64,000 nt of DNA, from assembly GCA_023411115.1 (NCBI GenBank), contig JAEYPF010000002.1:31276-95275 (forward strand). Reading direction: 5' to 3'. Numbering within the stretch: position 1 is the stretch's first letter; each line of letters begins with the position of its first letter. The notes beneath the pieces are model-generated. The model made no database searches, had not been told where the DNA came from, and saw only the letters and a program-made list of their open reading frames with translations. This DNA is from Methanobacteriota archaeon (GTDB lineage: Archaea > Methanobacteriota > Methanobacteria > Methanobacteriales > Methanobacteriaceae). Shown in pieces: positions 24,854 through 34,461 of the stretch. Both the position numbers and the translations under genes were made by a program.

Positions 24854-25803
24854 ATAAGGTAAATGTAGGAGTAATTGGTGTTGGAGCTATGGGCTATAAC
24901 CACGCCAGAGTATATTCTAAACTTGAAAATGCTAACCTAATGGCCATATCTGATCTTATGAGGGAAAAATCAGACGAGGTTGCCAAAAAATACAATGCCC
25001 AGGGATTTGTTGATTATAATGATATTCTTAAAATGCCTGAAATAGAAGCAGTAAGCGTTTGTGTTCCAACTACTCACCATTTTAACGTTGTGATGGATGC
25101 AATAGAGCATGGAAAACATGTTTTAGTAGAAAAACCAATAGCATTTACCTTAAGAGAAGCAAAAGCAATGGTAAAAGCTGCAAAAAATGAAGGAGTTGAA
25201 CTTGCAACTGGTCACGTTGAAAGATTTAATCCTGCTGTAGGAAAGGCAAAGGAACTTATAAATAATGACATAATTGGTGAAGTTGTATCTGCATCTGCAA
25301 AAAGAGTAGGTCCATTTCCTCCACGAATTAAGGATGTTGGAGTTATAATAGATCTTGCAATACATGATGTAGATATTATGTTCCACCTCTTTGACAGCCC
25401 AATTTCTAGGATATACGCCAATATGGGAAGTAGACTTGAAAAATGTGAATATGAAGACCATGCAGAGATAATGAGCAGCTTCAAAAACGGTATTATCGGT
25501 ATGCTTGAAGTAAACTGGCTTACACCATATAAAAAGAGGAAATTAGAAATAACTGGCGTAGATGGAATAATATCCATCGATTATATCGATCAAACCGTTA
25601 ATGTATACGGAAAATCTACTCAGAATGTAGATGTAGAATATAAGGAGCCTTTAAAAGAGGAACTAAGCTCATTTTTAAACGCGGTAAGTAACGGCGAAGA
25701 ACCAAAAATTACCGGTGAAGATGGAATATATGCACTTAAGGTCGTTACTGCAGCCATGAAATCTGCAAAGGATACTTCTCCTGTTGAAATAAACGATTAT
25801 TAA
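24850..25803 (+). CDS. Gfo/Idh/MocA-family oxidoreductase
   Basis: 317 residues. An N-terminal NAD(P) Rossmann fold (NVGVIGVGAMGYNHARVYSKL), then the family motif HVLVEKPIA and the substrate-site HVERFNPAV; the C-terminal alpha/beta domain carries IHDVDIMFHLF. It oxidises or reduces a sugar-like alcohol; the substrate is not known. GTG start after a GGAGG site located inside the hemC end (4-bp overlap), so it is coupled to hemC. A stem-loop overlaps its stop codon (25790-25813, TAAACGAT/ATCGTTTA). Confidence 0.88.
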   Translation: MNKVNVGVIGVGAMGYNHARVYSKLENANLMAISDLMREKSDEVAKKYNAQGFVDYNDILKMPEIEAVSVCVPTTHHFNVVMDAIEHGKHVLVEKPIAFTLREAKAMVKAAKNEGVELATGHVERFNPAVGKAKELINNDIIGEVVSASAKRVGPFPPRIKDVGVIIDLAIHDVDIMFHLFDSPISRIYANMGSRLEKCEYEDHAEIMSSFKNGIIGMLEVNWLTPYKKRKLEITGVDGIISIDYIDQTVNVYGKSTQNVDVEYKEPLKEELSSFLNAVSNGEEPKITGEDGIYALKVVTAAMKSAKDTSPVEINDY

Positions 25804-25907
25804 TTATCGTTTAAAAATGTAGTTGTAATAAATTTATATTCTTAAAAAATTAAAAATATTTATATATTTTTGACATGAATAGTCCTCAATTAACTGGATG
25901 TGTGTTT

Positions 25908-26507
25908 ATGAATGAAGAACTCATAAAAAAGGCTTATGAACTAAGAAGCAGAGGATTTACCACTGGAGAAATAGCAGATGAGCTTAATGTGTCTAAAGAT
26001 ACAGCTAGATGGCTTATTTTACAGGTAACTGGTAAAAAAGTAGAATCAGGGGCCCAAAAAGCTCCAGTTGACTTTGCAATAGATTGGAAGAACTTAGGCA
26101 GTAGTTCCGTAAGAATGATGAATGTATCTGCAGCCATGGCCGATTTAGCATTAGACTTCGGTGATGTTGAAGTTGTAGTGGGAATAACTGTAAGTGGAGT
26201 ACCCTTTGCAACCATGATGGCAGAAGTAATTGATGCAGATATAACCATATTCCACCCCATAAAACACAGAAAAGAAGAAGATGCACGGGGAGCAATAAGC
26301 AGCAACTTCGCATCGGTTGAAGGCAAAAAAGTGGTAATTGTGGACGACGTTATAACAAGCGGGAAAACCGTAACTGAGGCAATAAACGTTTTAAAAGACC
26401 TTGGAGCAAATCCACTTTGTGTTGTTGTTTTAATAGATAAAAAAGGAATTTCCGAAATTGAAGGAGTTCCTGTAGAGTCTTTGATTCGAGTTAGTAGGTT
26501 AGGCTAG
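25908..26507 (+). CDS. gfcR: GfcR-like regulator (HTH plus PyrE-like phosphoribosyltransferase)
   Basis: 199 residues. An N-terminal helix-turn-helix (GFTTGEIADELNVSKDTARWLI) is fused to an orotate-phosphoribosyltransferase-like domain with the PRPP motif VVIVDDVITSGKTV. In haloarchaea the homologue GfcR is a transcription activator of sugar metabolism genes rather than an enzyme. By analogy this is a PRPP- or nucleotide-sensing regulator. A TATA-like AAATATTTATATATT (about 25852) supports the downstream ATG 25908 over the in-frame ATG 25875, which would sit at the transcript end. Confidence 0.85.
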   Translation: MNEELIKKAYELRSRGFTTGEIADELNVSKDTARWLILQVTGKKVESGAQKAPVDFAIDWKNLGSSSVRMMNVSAAMADLALDFGDVEVVVGITVSGVPFATMMAEVIDADITIFHPIKHRKEEDARGAISSNFASVEGKKVVIVDDVITSGKTVTEAINVLKDLGANPLCVVVLIDKKGISEIEGVPVESLIRVSRLG

Positions 26508-26599
26508 CCTATTTCAAAACTAATTAGCTTTTTAATTCTTTTTTAACTTATTTAATTTTACAACTTATTCTAAATCATTAAAAAAATGGAGATATAGTT

Positions 26600-27829
26600 C
26601 TACGTTCTATATCTCAATATAGCAGCAATTCCTCCGAAAGCCCTTAATAATTGCATTCCTTCCTCAGTTTCAGTCGAAACAATCTCAACTTCAGATCCAA
26701 CTTCTTCAGCCATATCCACAAATTCGTCAATAACATCACGTGATTCAGTTACTTTCATTATTTCACCACATTGTGGACACTGCTCATTTTCAATTTCTTC
26801 AGCTTTCTTAATGGTTTTTCCTTCCACATACGCACATGCAGGGCACTGGCATGTTTCTCTCTTAACTCCAACATCTTCTGATAAAAGAAGGACTTCAACT
26901 GCCCCTATTTCGAGATTTTTCCTTACATCAGCTTCCCCATAAGATGAAAGCCCTTCTTCATTTATTAGTTCTTTTAAAAATTTCTGTACAAGCTTTTTCT
27001 CGCGCATTATATCTATTTCAGTTAAAACATCCATGGACTTGTCAATCACTTCCCTTATACCAAATTCACCAGTATATGAAGTATCCACAGTAGTTATAAC
27101 CTTATTTTTAATTTCATAATGCATGTAATCTCCGTTAAGAAATTCTTCCTTTGTATGTCCCGGACCGCCCAATATTACTCCTTTTAAGTCAGGAATTGGC
27201 AGGAAAGCATCGTTTATATGCTGACCTATCCTTTTTAAAAATTCATGGGCCGCAAGGTCAATTAAACGGTCAAACCTACGTTGAGACTGTCCACCTGCTT
27301 TATGCTTACCTGGAACACCACTGGTTAATGTTTTAACAATATCAATTCTTTTTCCGCGTAAGGTTGCTATCGTAGCTTCTTTCCTATCCAGTACAGCAAG
27401 TCCATATGTATCTTTCACTTCTATCATATCTTGAAGTGGTTCCACATAAAATTCTGAATTACAGTGATATGTATATGTTTGTATAGGTTCTGGTGGTTCA
27501 AAAACGTAAGTTTCCATCTTTTCTGTACCGGGGCCGCCTTTAGGAATCATTCCAACAAAAAGAAGGAGTCCATTTTCAGGGGCTCTTGGAAATAGTTTTA
27601 ACTTCTGCATGATTACTTCAATTGCAGACTGTACGTTCTTTTTTGTCTGTTTACTTTTTATATTAGCACTTTGACTTAATTCTTCCCGCATATGTTTTAC
27701 AACATCGCTTACCTGCTTATCTGGCGGAATGTAAACGGATACAAGTTCTGTTCCTCTTCCTTTTTTATCTGCGAGTTCCACTATAGTCCTTTTAAACTCG
27801 TATAACTCTTTTGATGATACTTCAGCCAA
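26600..27829 (-). CDS. prf1: Peptide chain release factor aRF1
   Basis: 409 residues. It reads all three stop codons and triggers peptide release. The stop-codon motif NIKS is at about 56-59, the catalytic GGQ at about 179-181 (GKHKAGGQSQRRF), and the C-terminal domain carries a zinc-type cluster (ETCQCPACAY and CPQCGE). Start TTG 27829 is chosen, because the site GGAGTGAT lies just before it; the GTG at 27838 is inside that site. It converges with gfcR. Confidence 0.95.
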   Translation of the reverse strand: MAEVSSKELYEFKRTIVELADKKGRGTELVSVYIPPDKQVSDVVKHMREELSQSANIKSKQTKKNVQSAIEVIMQKLKLFPRAPENGLLLFVGMIPKGGPGTEKMETYVFEPPEPIQTYTYHCNSEFYVEPLQDMIEVKDTYGLAVLDRKEATIATLRGKRIDIVKTLTSGVPGKHKAGGQSQRRFDRLIDLAAHEFLKRIGQHINDAFLPIPDLKGVILGGPGHTKEEFLNGDYMHYEIKNKVITTVDTSYTGEFGIREVIDKSMDVLTEIDIMREKKLVQKFLKELINEEGLSSYGEADVRKNLEIGAVEVLLLSEDVGVKRETCQCPACAYVEGKTIKKAEEIENEQCPQCGEIMKVTESRDVIDEFVDMAEEVGSEVEIVSTETEEGMQLLRAFGGIAAILRYRT

Positions 27830-28020
27830 AAAAATCACTCCTTAATAATAGTAATGGTAAATTAATTCATTATATCTTCATAATTTAAAATATCAGAACA
27901 CAAGCTATTTATTTTATATTATATCTTCCATAATATATAATTAAAACATTACTAATTCTATTTAATAATTTAGAATTATATTTATTTAAGTTTCATGACA
28001 ATTAATATGGTGATGAAAAG

Positions 28021-28695
28021 ATGAAAATCGTGGTTACAGTAGGCGGATCAATAATAATCAAAGATAATAACTATAAAAAATTTAAAGACTACGCTGACAT
28101 TTTAAGGAATATAAACCAGGAACACAATTTATTTGTGGTGGTTGGCGGTGGTAAACCCGCCCGTGAATACATTGGAATTGCAAGAGACCTTGAGGTTTCT
28201 GAAGCAGCCTGTGATGATATAGGAATTGATGTTACACGATTAAACGCTAAACTTCTTATTATGGCGCTTGGAGACGATGCATATCCAAGGGTAGCTAAAA
28301 ATTTCCATGAGGCAATGGAATTTTCAGTATCTAGTAAAATCGTAGTTATGGGAGGAACTGAACCTGCCCACAGTACAGATGCGGTTGGAAGTATTCTTGC
28401 AGAGTTTGTACATGCCGATCTTTTGATAAATGCCACATCTGTGGATGGACTATATGATAAAGACCCTAACAAGTACAGTGATGCAAAGATGTTTGGAAAA
28501 ATTACCCCTACAGAAATGATGTCCATTTTAGGAAGTGCAGAGACTAAGGCTGGTACTTACGAATTTTTTGATACTACCGCAATACAAATAATCAAGCGAT
28601 CGAAGATAAAAACCAGAATTGTAAATGGAGAACATGCTGAAAACCTCCAAAAAGCAATTTCTAGTGAAATAGGGACCACTATTATTCCAGATTAA
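28021..28695 (+). CDS. pyrH: UMP kinase
   Basis: 224 residues of the amino-acid kinase fold. It phosphorylates UMP to UDP with ATP. The N-terminal phosphate loop is IVVTVGGSII, then VVVGGGKPAREYIG; the nucleotide site is in LLINATSVDGLYDKDPNKY. Length and lack of bacterial-type extensions match the archaeal enzyme. GGTGATGAAAAG precedes the ATG. Confidence 0.94.
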   Translation: MKIVVTVGGSIIIKDNNYKKFKDYADILRNINQEHNLFVVVGGGKPAREYIGIARDLEVSEAACDDIGIDVTRLNAKLLIMALGDDAYPRVAKNFHEAMEFSVSSKIVVMGGTEPAHSTDAVGSILAEFVHADLLINATSVDGLYDKDPNKYSDAKMFGKITPTEMMSILGSAETKAGTYEFFDTTAIQIIKRSKIKTRIVNGEHAENLQKAISSEIGTTIIPD

Positions 28696-28926
28696 AATTC
28701 ACCTAATCATTTTATTATTTATAATTCATCGTAGTGTTTATAAATATGAAGGATATATGTACTCATGATGTATTCATAAACATCATTTTTTTATTGAATT
28801 TAGATGTTATTAAATCATGAATGCATAGTTTTTAAGACTTATACTGACGTTTTAAAATTCTAAAGCTGTTAATTATAAATTTTGACAGTTTGTACTTTTT
28901 ATAAATCAATAGAGAGGTGTGTAAAT

Positions 28927-29127
28927 ATGGTAGACCAACACAAACATTGTCCTATATGCGGAACTCCCATTCCTATGAATGAAAGATTCTGCTCTCCAAA
29001 ATGCGAAAATACATATACAGAAAGGGCCAGAAAAGTCATGAAGACACGGAGAACATTTTTTATAATATTTGCAATAATTATTATAATTTATATTCTGTAC
29101 GTCTTTAGAGGAATGATATTCCATTAA
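28927..29127 (+). CDS. DUF2116-type zinc-ribbon membrane protein
   Basis: 66 residues. An N-terminal zinc ribbon (HCPICGTPIP, then FCSPKCENTY: two Cys pairs) is followed by a basic stretch and one C-terminal membrane helix (FFIIFAIIIIIYILYVF). AGAGGTGTGTAA before ATG 28927 sets the start; the frame is open for 15 more codons upstream. A tail-anchored zinc-ribbon protein with the ribbon in the cytoplasm; function unknown. Confidence 0.8.
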   Translation: MVDQHKHCPICGTPIPMNERFCSPKCENTYTERARKVMKTRRTFFIIFAIIIIIYILYVFRGMIFH

Positions 29128-29174
29128 TTCCCTTTAATTTTTTATTTAGAAATATTTTAAAGACATATTTGATG

Positions 29175-29732
29175 TTATTTTTTTTTTAATTTCCTTGAAA
29201 TCATTTTAATTATTCCATTCCTGATATCATTGGTTCTGATGAATTTAAATCCGATTATACGAGATAAACCAAATATTATCAAATAAATTCCTACTATCGA
29301 TCCAAGGTAAACTGGATTATGGACCAGATTACCTATGACTATATAAACAATGCCCAGTATTATTCCAAGGATACCTAATATTCTATATTTATTCTCTTTT
29401 TCGTAAAATAAAGCAAATATACCTGATGATATGGCTAAAACAGCTGTTAAATAATATAAAATACTAACCACATATGCATAGTAGTAAATACTGGTAAATC
29501 TATTGAAAGCCGAGTATATAAGTAAAATACCAAATAAAAGCATTATTACTCCTATTATCTTACTGGAATTCATTTTCTTTTTACTGGAAGTTATCAAATA
29601 GATACTTAAAAGTAATGTAGAAATTCCTGCAACCTTACTTGCTGTTTCAACGCTTGAAATTGGATATATAAATGCAAAAATGCCTATTATTATAGATACA
29701 ATACCTAAAATTAAATTTCTTATTGAGATCAT
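29175..29732 (-). CDS. DUF308/HdeD-like membrane protein
   Basis: 185 residues with six predicted membrane segments in paired hairpins (ILGIVSIIIGIFAFIYPISS, IGVIMLLFGILLIYSAF, ILGIILGIVYIVIGNLV and others) and a basic C-terminal tail ending KLKKK. The repeated G-I-x-x-I-I-x-G pattern is typical of DUF308. Function is unknown; bacterial HdeD is linked to acid stress. AGAGGCATGATCTG precedes the ATG. Confidence 0.7.
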   Translation of the reverse strand: MISIRNLILGIVSIIIGIFAFIYPISSVETASKVAGISTLLLSIYLITSSKKKMNSSKIIGVIMLLFGILLIYSAFNRFTSIYYYAYVVSILYYLTAVLAISSGIFALFYEKENKYRILGILGIILGIVYIVIGNLVHNPVYLGSIVGIYLIIFGLSRIIGFKFIRTNDIRNGIIKMISRKLKKK

Positions 29733-29888
29733 CAGATCATGCCTCTAAAATTGGCTCAATTATAATTTTAGGCAATGATTATTAATAAATATTGATTATT
29801 TTTCATAAATGAAATTTTTAGATAGAATTAATTGTGTCAAATAAACTAAAATTAGAATTTTTAATTAAAAATAAATAATTAAGTGCAA

Positions 29889-30824
29889 CTATAAAGTTAC
29901 ACCCATGTCAAGCTGTTCTGTAAGCTCTTTGTATCTGTTACGGATGGTTACTTCAGTTACACCCGCAATGTCTGCAACATCTCTTTGAGTTTTTCTCTCA
30001 CCAAGAAGTACAGATGCAATGTATAAAGCTGCTGCTGCAACTCCTGTTGGTCCTCTACCAGATGTAAGGCCTTTTTCCATTGCTTTTTCGATTATTTCAA
30101 TAGCTTTTGATTGTACTTCCCCAGATAAGCTTAATTCACTTGCAAACCTTGGTACGTAATCTACCGGAGATGTTGGTGGTAATTTTATGTTAAGTTCACG
30201 TGTTAAGAACCTGTAGGTCCTTCCAACCTCTTTTTTACTTACGCGAGAAACTTCTGCAATCTCATCAAGAGTTCTTGGAACGTTACATCGTCTGCACGCA
30301 GCATATAATGAAGCTGCAACCACTCCTTCTATACTCCTTCCCCTTATGAGTTTGTTTTCAACAGCACTTCTGTAAACAACTGAAGCTGCCTCTCTTACAC
30401 TCCTAGGTAAACCTAGTCTTGAAGAATCTCTATCAAGTTCGCTTAAAGCAAACGCGAGGTTTCTTTCTGTAGCACCAGAAATCCTTATCTTTCTCTGCCA
30501 TTTTCTTAAACGGTACCATTGAGCACGGTTTCTTGCAGGGATATCCCTACCATAGATGTCCTTGTTCCTCCAATCGATCATGGTACTTAGACCTTTATCG
30601 TGGATGGTATAAGTTATTGGAGCACCTACCCTTGTTCTTTTGTCCCTTTGCTCATGGTCAAATGCTCTCCATTCTGGTCCCATATCAACTAAATTATCAT
30701 CTATAACCAGACCGCACGCACCGCAGACAATTTCCCCACGTTCGTGATCGTTAATGAGTTTTTCAGAATCGCATTCTGGGCATTTTGTTTCGACTTTTTC
30801 GATTTCTGAAACGTCGTATTTCAT
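29889..30824 (-). CDS. tfb: Transcription initiation factor B (TFB)
   Basis: 311 residues. An N-terminal zinc ribbon (TKCPECDSEKLINDHERGEIVCGACG), the B-reader/linker (EWRAFDHEQRDKRTRVGAP), and two cyclin-like repeats with a C-terminal helix-turn-helix that reads the BRE element (TQRDVADIAGVTEVTIRNRYKEL). It recruits RNA polymerase to TBP-bound promoters. I chose ATG 30824, which overlaps the gar1 stop as ATGA; a GTG at 30851 would add nine residues inside gar1. Confidence 0.95.
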   Translation of the reverse strand: MKYDVSEIEKVETKCPECDSEKLINDHERGEIVCGACGLVIDDNLVDMGPEWRAFDHEQRDKRTRVGAPITYTIHDKGLSTMIDWRNKDIYGRDIPARNRAQWYRLRKWQRKIRISGATERNLAFALSELDRDSSRLGLPRSVREAASVVYRSAVENKLIRGRSIEGVVAASLYAACRRCNVPRTLDEIAEVSRVSKKEVGRTYRFLTRELNIKLPPTSPVDYVPRFASELSLSGEVQSKAIEIIEKAMEKGLTSGRGPTGVAAAALYIASVLLGERKTQRDVADIAGVTEVTIRNRYKELTEQLDMGVTL

Positions 30825-31087
30825 CTTTTCTTTCGTTTTTTCCGCCCCCACTTTTTTATAGGTTTTGATGATACAAACAAAGTCTCTCCAACTCGCTTTT
30901 CAAAATTTACAGAGTTTTTTGCATAAACCTTTACTGAGATATATGGCTTTTTTGTAGGTCCAAAGACATCATGAACAGTTCCAATTCTTTTTTTATCTGA
31001 AGTAAAAACAGGTAGTCCAAAACCAGGTGTCTTATCGGATCTTAAGATGATCTTCCCTTTGTTGGAGATATGTGAGATTGTTCCCAA
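30821..31087 (-). CDS. gar1: H/ACA RNA-protein complex component Gar1
   Basis: 88 residues. An OB-like beta-barrel protein (GKIILRSDKTPGFGLPVFTSDKKRIGTVHDVFGPTKKPYISVKV) with a very basic C-terminal tail (KKWGRKKRKKR). It binds the pseudouridine synthase Cbf5 in H/ACA guide complexes. The start is probably TTG 31087; no strong ribosome site is seen, only TTGATGAT further upstream. It overlaps tfb by 4 bp, the usual archaeal gar1-tfb arrangement. Confidence 0.88.
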   Translation of the reverse strand: MGTISHISNKGKIILRSDKTPGFGLPVFTSDKKRIGTVHDVFGPTKKPYISVKVYAKNSVNFEKRVGETLFVSSKPIKKWGRKKRKKR

Positions 31088-31424
31088 TTTTTTCAGTTTA
31101 TCATCAACCGATAATTTTATATATTATTATAGTGTGAGGAGGTTATATATAAAGCTTTCGATATTTTTAAATAATAAAGAACAACCTATAATATAAGTAT
31201 TTTGAATTAATTTTCCCAGTCTTTTATCGTAAAACTTAAATAATGTTTAGTAATGTAAATTATTAATCTAATTATTAACTCAAATACTGAACCATCAGGC
31301 GCAAGTGTTCGAAGGCCAAAAAAACTTATGTTTTTTGATTTCGAGCAAAAATTAAGGATTTTGATAAATACTTTCAAAATTATTCTTTTTAATCAATTTA
31401 GGACAGTACTTAACCATAAAAGGA
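31088..31424. other. gar1-tfb promoter region with a possible decayed hairpin element
   Basis: TTATATATAA at about 31143-31152 is a good TATA box for the leftward gar1-tfb operon. Around 31306-31370 there are fragments resembling the hairpin leaders (GTGTTCGAAGG, then CAAAAAA/TTTTTTG arms at about 31318-31338, then GATTTCGAG), but the stems are imperfect. No gene or tRNA is evident in the 337 bp. Confidence 0.4.
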
Positions 31425-32492
31425 TTATGTATGGGCTGTTGAATTCTCTTTTTTGTTCTTATATTTTTTCCCGAAATAGAATGTAGTAACGGCTCCAATA
31501 AAGGTAGGTATAATATAATTAACCACACGATCTAACAAAGACACCGCAATGACTACATCTGGAGAAACACCTACTGGAAGGAAAAGAGCAACCATTACAC
31601 CTTCACGGATACCAAGAGATCCTGGTATCGTTGGAAGTATAGAAACTACAAAAGAAACTGTATAAATAATTACAACAGGTAAAAGAGGAGGATAATAGCC
31701 TATAGCTGCAAAAGTAAGATAAAAACGCAAATTATCAAGTCCCCACATTAAAAATGAAATGGAAATTCCCACAATAAACATCCTGTGATCCCTTAAAACT
31801 CCCTGAAAACCTGTAGTAAAGCTTTCAATATATCCTATTAATTTATCACTGACGTAACTGAAAGAAACATCTCTAGATGTTAATTTTTTCGCAAACGGAT
31901 ATATTCGCTTTGCAACAGAAATAACAAGACGAACAGCGACTTCTTTTTTGTAACCAACATATATCATCAATCCAAAGACAATTATAATTAGAAAAATCAC
32001 GATACTGATTATTAAACTAGTCCAGAATCCAATATTCAATGTGAATATCAGGTATACAGTAAGTGTTGATACTAATACAAAGGGAAAAAATTCAAAAACT
32101 CTATCTGTAGTGGTAGATGCAAATCCAATTTCAAATGGGACATTTTCAAACTTATCAAGAAGATATGCACGTAATGGTTCGCCTCCAGCTGCACCGGGGG
32201 TAACATTGTTCCCAAAAAGGCTTGTAAACAGCATTAAAAAGAGTTGTTTAAATTTAGGCGAATGGTGAAGGATATCTAAAATTAATCTCCACCTTAAGGT
32301 CCATATAAGCAGTACAATCAGTTCTAAAACCAATGTAATGAACATTATTTTCCAGTCAGTATGGCTTAAAACATTTAAAATTTCATTTAAACCTATAAAA
32401 AAGGATACTAAAAATATAATGAATAGGCCGGCAGCAAATGAGATTACAATCTCCAGTTTATGGCTTTTTATAAATTCAGTAGTGTTCTGCAT
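31425..32492 (-). CDS. UPF0104 flippase-like membrane protein
   Basis: 355 residues with about eight membrane segments. Signature stretches are NNVTPGAAGGEPLRAYLL near residue 95-112 and IPGSLGIREGVMVALFLPVGVSPDVVIAVSLLDRVVNYIIPTFIG near the end, as in the lysylphosphatidylglycerol synthase membrane-domain family (UPF0104). Archaeal members lack the catalytic domain and are presumed lipid or lipid-linked sugar translocases. AGGGATTTAAC precedes the ATG. It is separated from gar1-tfb by a promoter region. Confidence 0.85.
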   Translation of the reverse strand: MQNTTEFIKSHKLEIVISFAAGLFIIFLVSFFIGLNEILNVLSHTDWKIMFITLVLELIVLLIWTLRWRLILDILHHSPKFKQLFLMLFTSLFGNNVTPGAAGGEPLRAYLLDKFENVPFEIGFASTTTDRVFEFFPFVLVSTLTVYLIFTLNIGFWTSLIISIVIFLIIIVFGLMIYVGYKKEVAVRLVISVAKRIYPFAKKLTSRDVSFSYVSDKLIGYIESFTTGFQGVLRDHRMFIVGISISFLMWGLDNLRFYLTFAAIGYYPPLLPVVIIYTVSFVVSILPTIPGSLGIREGVMVALFLPVGVSPDVVIAVSLLDRVVNYIIPTFIGAVTTFYFGKKYKNKKENSTAHT

Positions 32493-32695
32493 GTTAAATC
32501 CCTACTAACCTAAAATAAGCATTAATTTTTCACATCATGAATATGGTACAATCATTTATTTAAAGTATGTGATGTGGGATGTTATAAAGGTTTTTCAAAT
32601 AATAAGTCGAATTAGCACCACAATTTAATTAATACACGACTGCATGTAATATATTAACAATGAAACTAAAATGATGACATATCTCATTAGATTTT

Positions 32696-33361
32696 TTATT
32701 TTAATCCAAGTATATTTGATAGAGGGCGCCCTTTTTCAATTTGGGAGATAATTTGCGCCTCTTTCTTTTTAATATTTAATGTTTCATCTACCACTTCATT
32801 TATACTTTCATCAGGTATAACTACTACCCCACATCCATCTCCAATAATGATATCTTGAGGATTCACAGTCACATTTCCACAAGTTATAGGAATATTAATT
32901 TCACCTTCAGCTTTTGAGCTTCCAGCATTTGGAACAATGGTTTTTGAAAATACAGGATATCCTAATTCCTTAATTGCAGTAACATCCCTTACAGCTCCAT
33001 CTATTACAGTACTAACTATTCCTTTTTCCTGTGCTGTTTTTGAGGTTAGTTCGCCCCATACTGCCTGATCATCACCTTCGACCTTAATAACAAGTACTTC
33101 ATCTTTTTTAGCAGCATCTATTGCTTTCACACTGGTCCCCCAATCATCGGCCATTGTAACTGCTGTCACTGCCCTTCCAATGATAGTCCTGCCAAACAGA
33201 GGTTTAACACCAGAAATTACTCCAGGATTGCCTGTTATTTTATTTAAGGCATCTGAAACCTGGGAAGTTGTAATGTTTAAGCGGGCTAATTTAGAATCAG
33301 AAAATTTGGGTGAAAATAGTTCTAAGAGGCTTTCAGGTGAAAGCTTCTTTTCATTTTTCAT
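32696..33361 (-). CDS. RraA-family protein (HMG aldolase-like)
   Basis: 221 residues. The RraA/4-hydroxy-4-methyl-2-oxoglutarate aldolase fold is seen in AVTAVTMADDWGTSVKAID, VIDGAVRDVTAIKELGYPVF (the conserved G...R-D that binds metal and substrate) and IIGDGCGVVVIP. Archaeal members occur alone or fused to hexulose-phosphate synthase; this one stands alone. Function in methanogens is unproven; a lyase or decarboxylase acting on a ketoacid is plausible. It starts 6 bp after the DUF211 gene on the same strand. Confidence 0.85.
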   Translation of the reverse strand: MKNEKKLSPESLLELFSPKFSDSKLARLNITTSQVSDALNKITGNPGVISGVKPLFGRTIIGRAVTAVTMADDWGTSVKAIDAAKKDEVLVIKVEGDDQAVWGELTSKTAQEKGIVSTVIDGAVRDVTAIKELGYPVFSKTIVPNAGSSKAEGEINIPITCGNVTVNPQDIIIGDGCGVVVIPDESINEVVDETLNIKKKEAQIISQIEKGRPLSNILGLK

Positions 33362-33367
33362 ATAAAA

Positions 33368-33664
33368 TCAGTCCTGAGGTGTTGTTACTTCTTCAACGAG
33401 TTTTTTACCCGCAACAACCTCATCAACACTGTGAATTGAACCACCGTATTGCTTAATTGCTTCGTTAATTTGTTCAAAATTTAAATCATTACCCTGCATT
33501 GTTACTTTAACGTTCTCTGTTTCTTTATCTATCTCCATTAAAGTAACGTTTACACCATCTACTCCATCTATTTCACTTAAATATTTTGCAAAATAGGGGA
33601 TGTTGGGTTCATGAGGTTTTAAAATATCTAAAACAATTCTAATTAGGCCTTTTGCCACTTTCAT
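33368..33664 (-). CDS. DUF211 family protein
   Basis: 98 residues starting MKVAKGLIRIVLDILKPHEP, the DUF211 signature. It has a ferredoxin-like alpha/beta fold and is archaeal in distribution. Crystallised members form oligomeric rings, but no reaction is established. CCGGAGG lies directly before ATG 33664, which excludes the 19-codon longer frame. Co-transcribed with the RraA-like gene (6-bp gap). Confidence 0.85.
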   Translation of the reverse strand: MKVAKGLIRIVLDILKPHEPNIPYFAKYLSEIDGVDGVNVTLMEIDKETENVKVTMQGNDLNFEQINEAIKQYGGSIHSVDEVVAGKKLVEEVTTPQD

Positions 33665-33957
33665 ATCCTCCGGATTGTATTTAATTTTATTGATTATTAA
33701 ATCATATTTCTGCAATATCATTTAAAATTTTACATTTAGTAACTGTAAGGGTAAAATTCTATATATCAAGAAATCAGATCAAAATTTCACCAAAATTGAT
33801 AATTTATTCATAAATTTAATTTAAAGATTAATCAAAAACATTCCTAAACAGCTTGAATTTTTCTAATTAATACTAGTTTTTAATGTTCAATTATTTATAT
33901 AAGATAGACTATATAATCTCATAGATACTATTTAGACATTTCATAAAAGGGCTTACC

Positions 33958-34365
33958 ATGAGTTTTAGAAGATTATCTCGTATAGTTGAAGAGCTATCAC
34001 GTTGCGTAGAACAAGGAATGCCAATTCTTATCGAGGGTAAGAAAGACGAAGAAGCTTTGAAAGAATTAGGTATCACTGGTAATATCATTAAAGTTTCTGG
34101 TTCTGGTCTTAAACTCTTTGAAATTGCAGAAATGGCTACTAAAACATCTTCAAAAGTCATTATACTGACAGATTTCGATAAAAAAGGCGATATACTCGCA
34201 AAAAAACTGTCAGAAGATATACAGAGCCTTGGCTCTCATCCTGATCTTAGTATTAGAAAAAATATTATAAAAATCACTCGAAAATATATTAAAGATATAG
34301 AAAGTCTTCCAAAACATATGAAACAATTAGAGTTTGAAACAAATCCTTATGGTAATTATCTATAA
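33958..34365 (+). CDS. Toprim-domain protein, UPF0292
   Basis: 135 residues consisting mainly of a Toprim fold: catalytic Glu in MPILIEGKKDEEAL, and the DxD-type acidic pair in VIILTDFDKKGDILA. UPF0292 is a small archaeal family, usually encoded next to dnaG as here (97 bp away). A nuclease or primase-accessory role is inferred from the fold and neighbour only. AGGGCTTACC precedes the ATG; TATA-like TTTATATAAG is at about 33894. Confidence 0.85.
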   Translation: MSFRRLSRIVEELSRCVEQGMPILIEGKKDEEALKELGITGNIIKVSGSGLKLFEIAEMATKTSSKVIILTDFDKKGDILAKKLSEDIQSLGSHPDLSIRKNIIKITRKYIKDIESLPKHMKQLEFETNPYGNYL

Positions 34366-34461
34366 TTATCAGGGTATTTCCGCCAGAATGGAAAGCCCGC
34401 CTTAAATGATCTTATTAATTCATAAATGTATCTATAACTACAATTATAAAGGAGGCCCACT

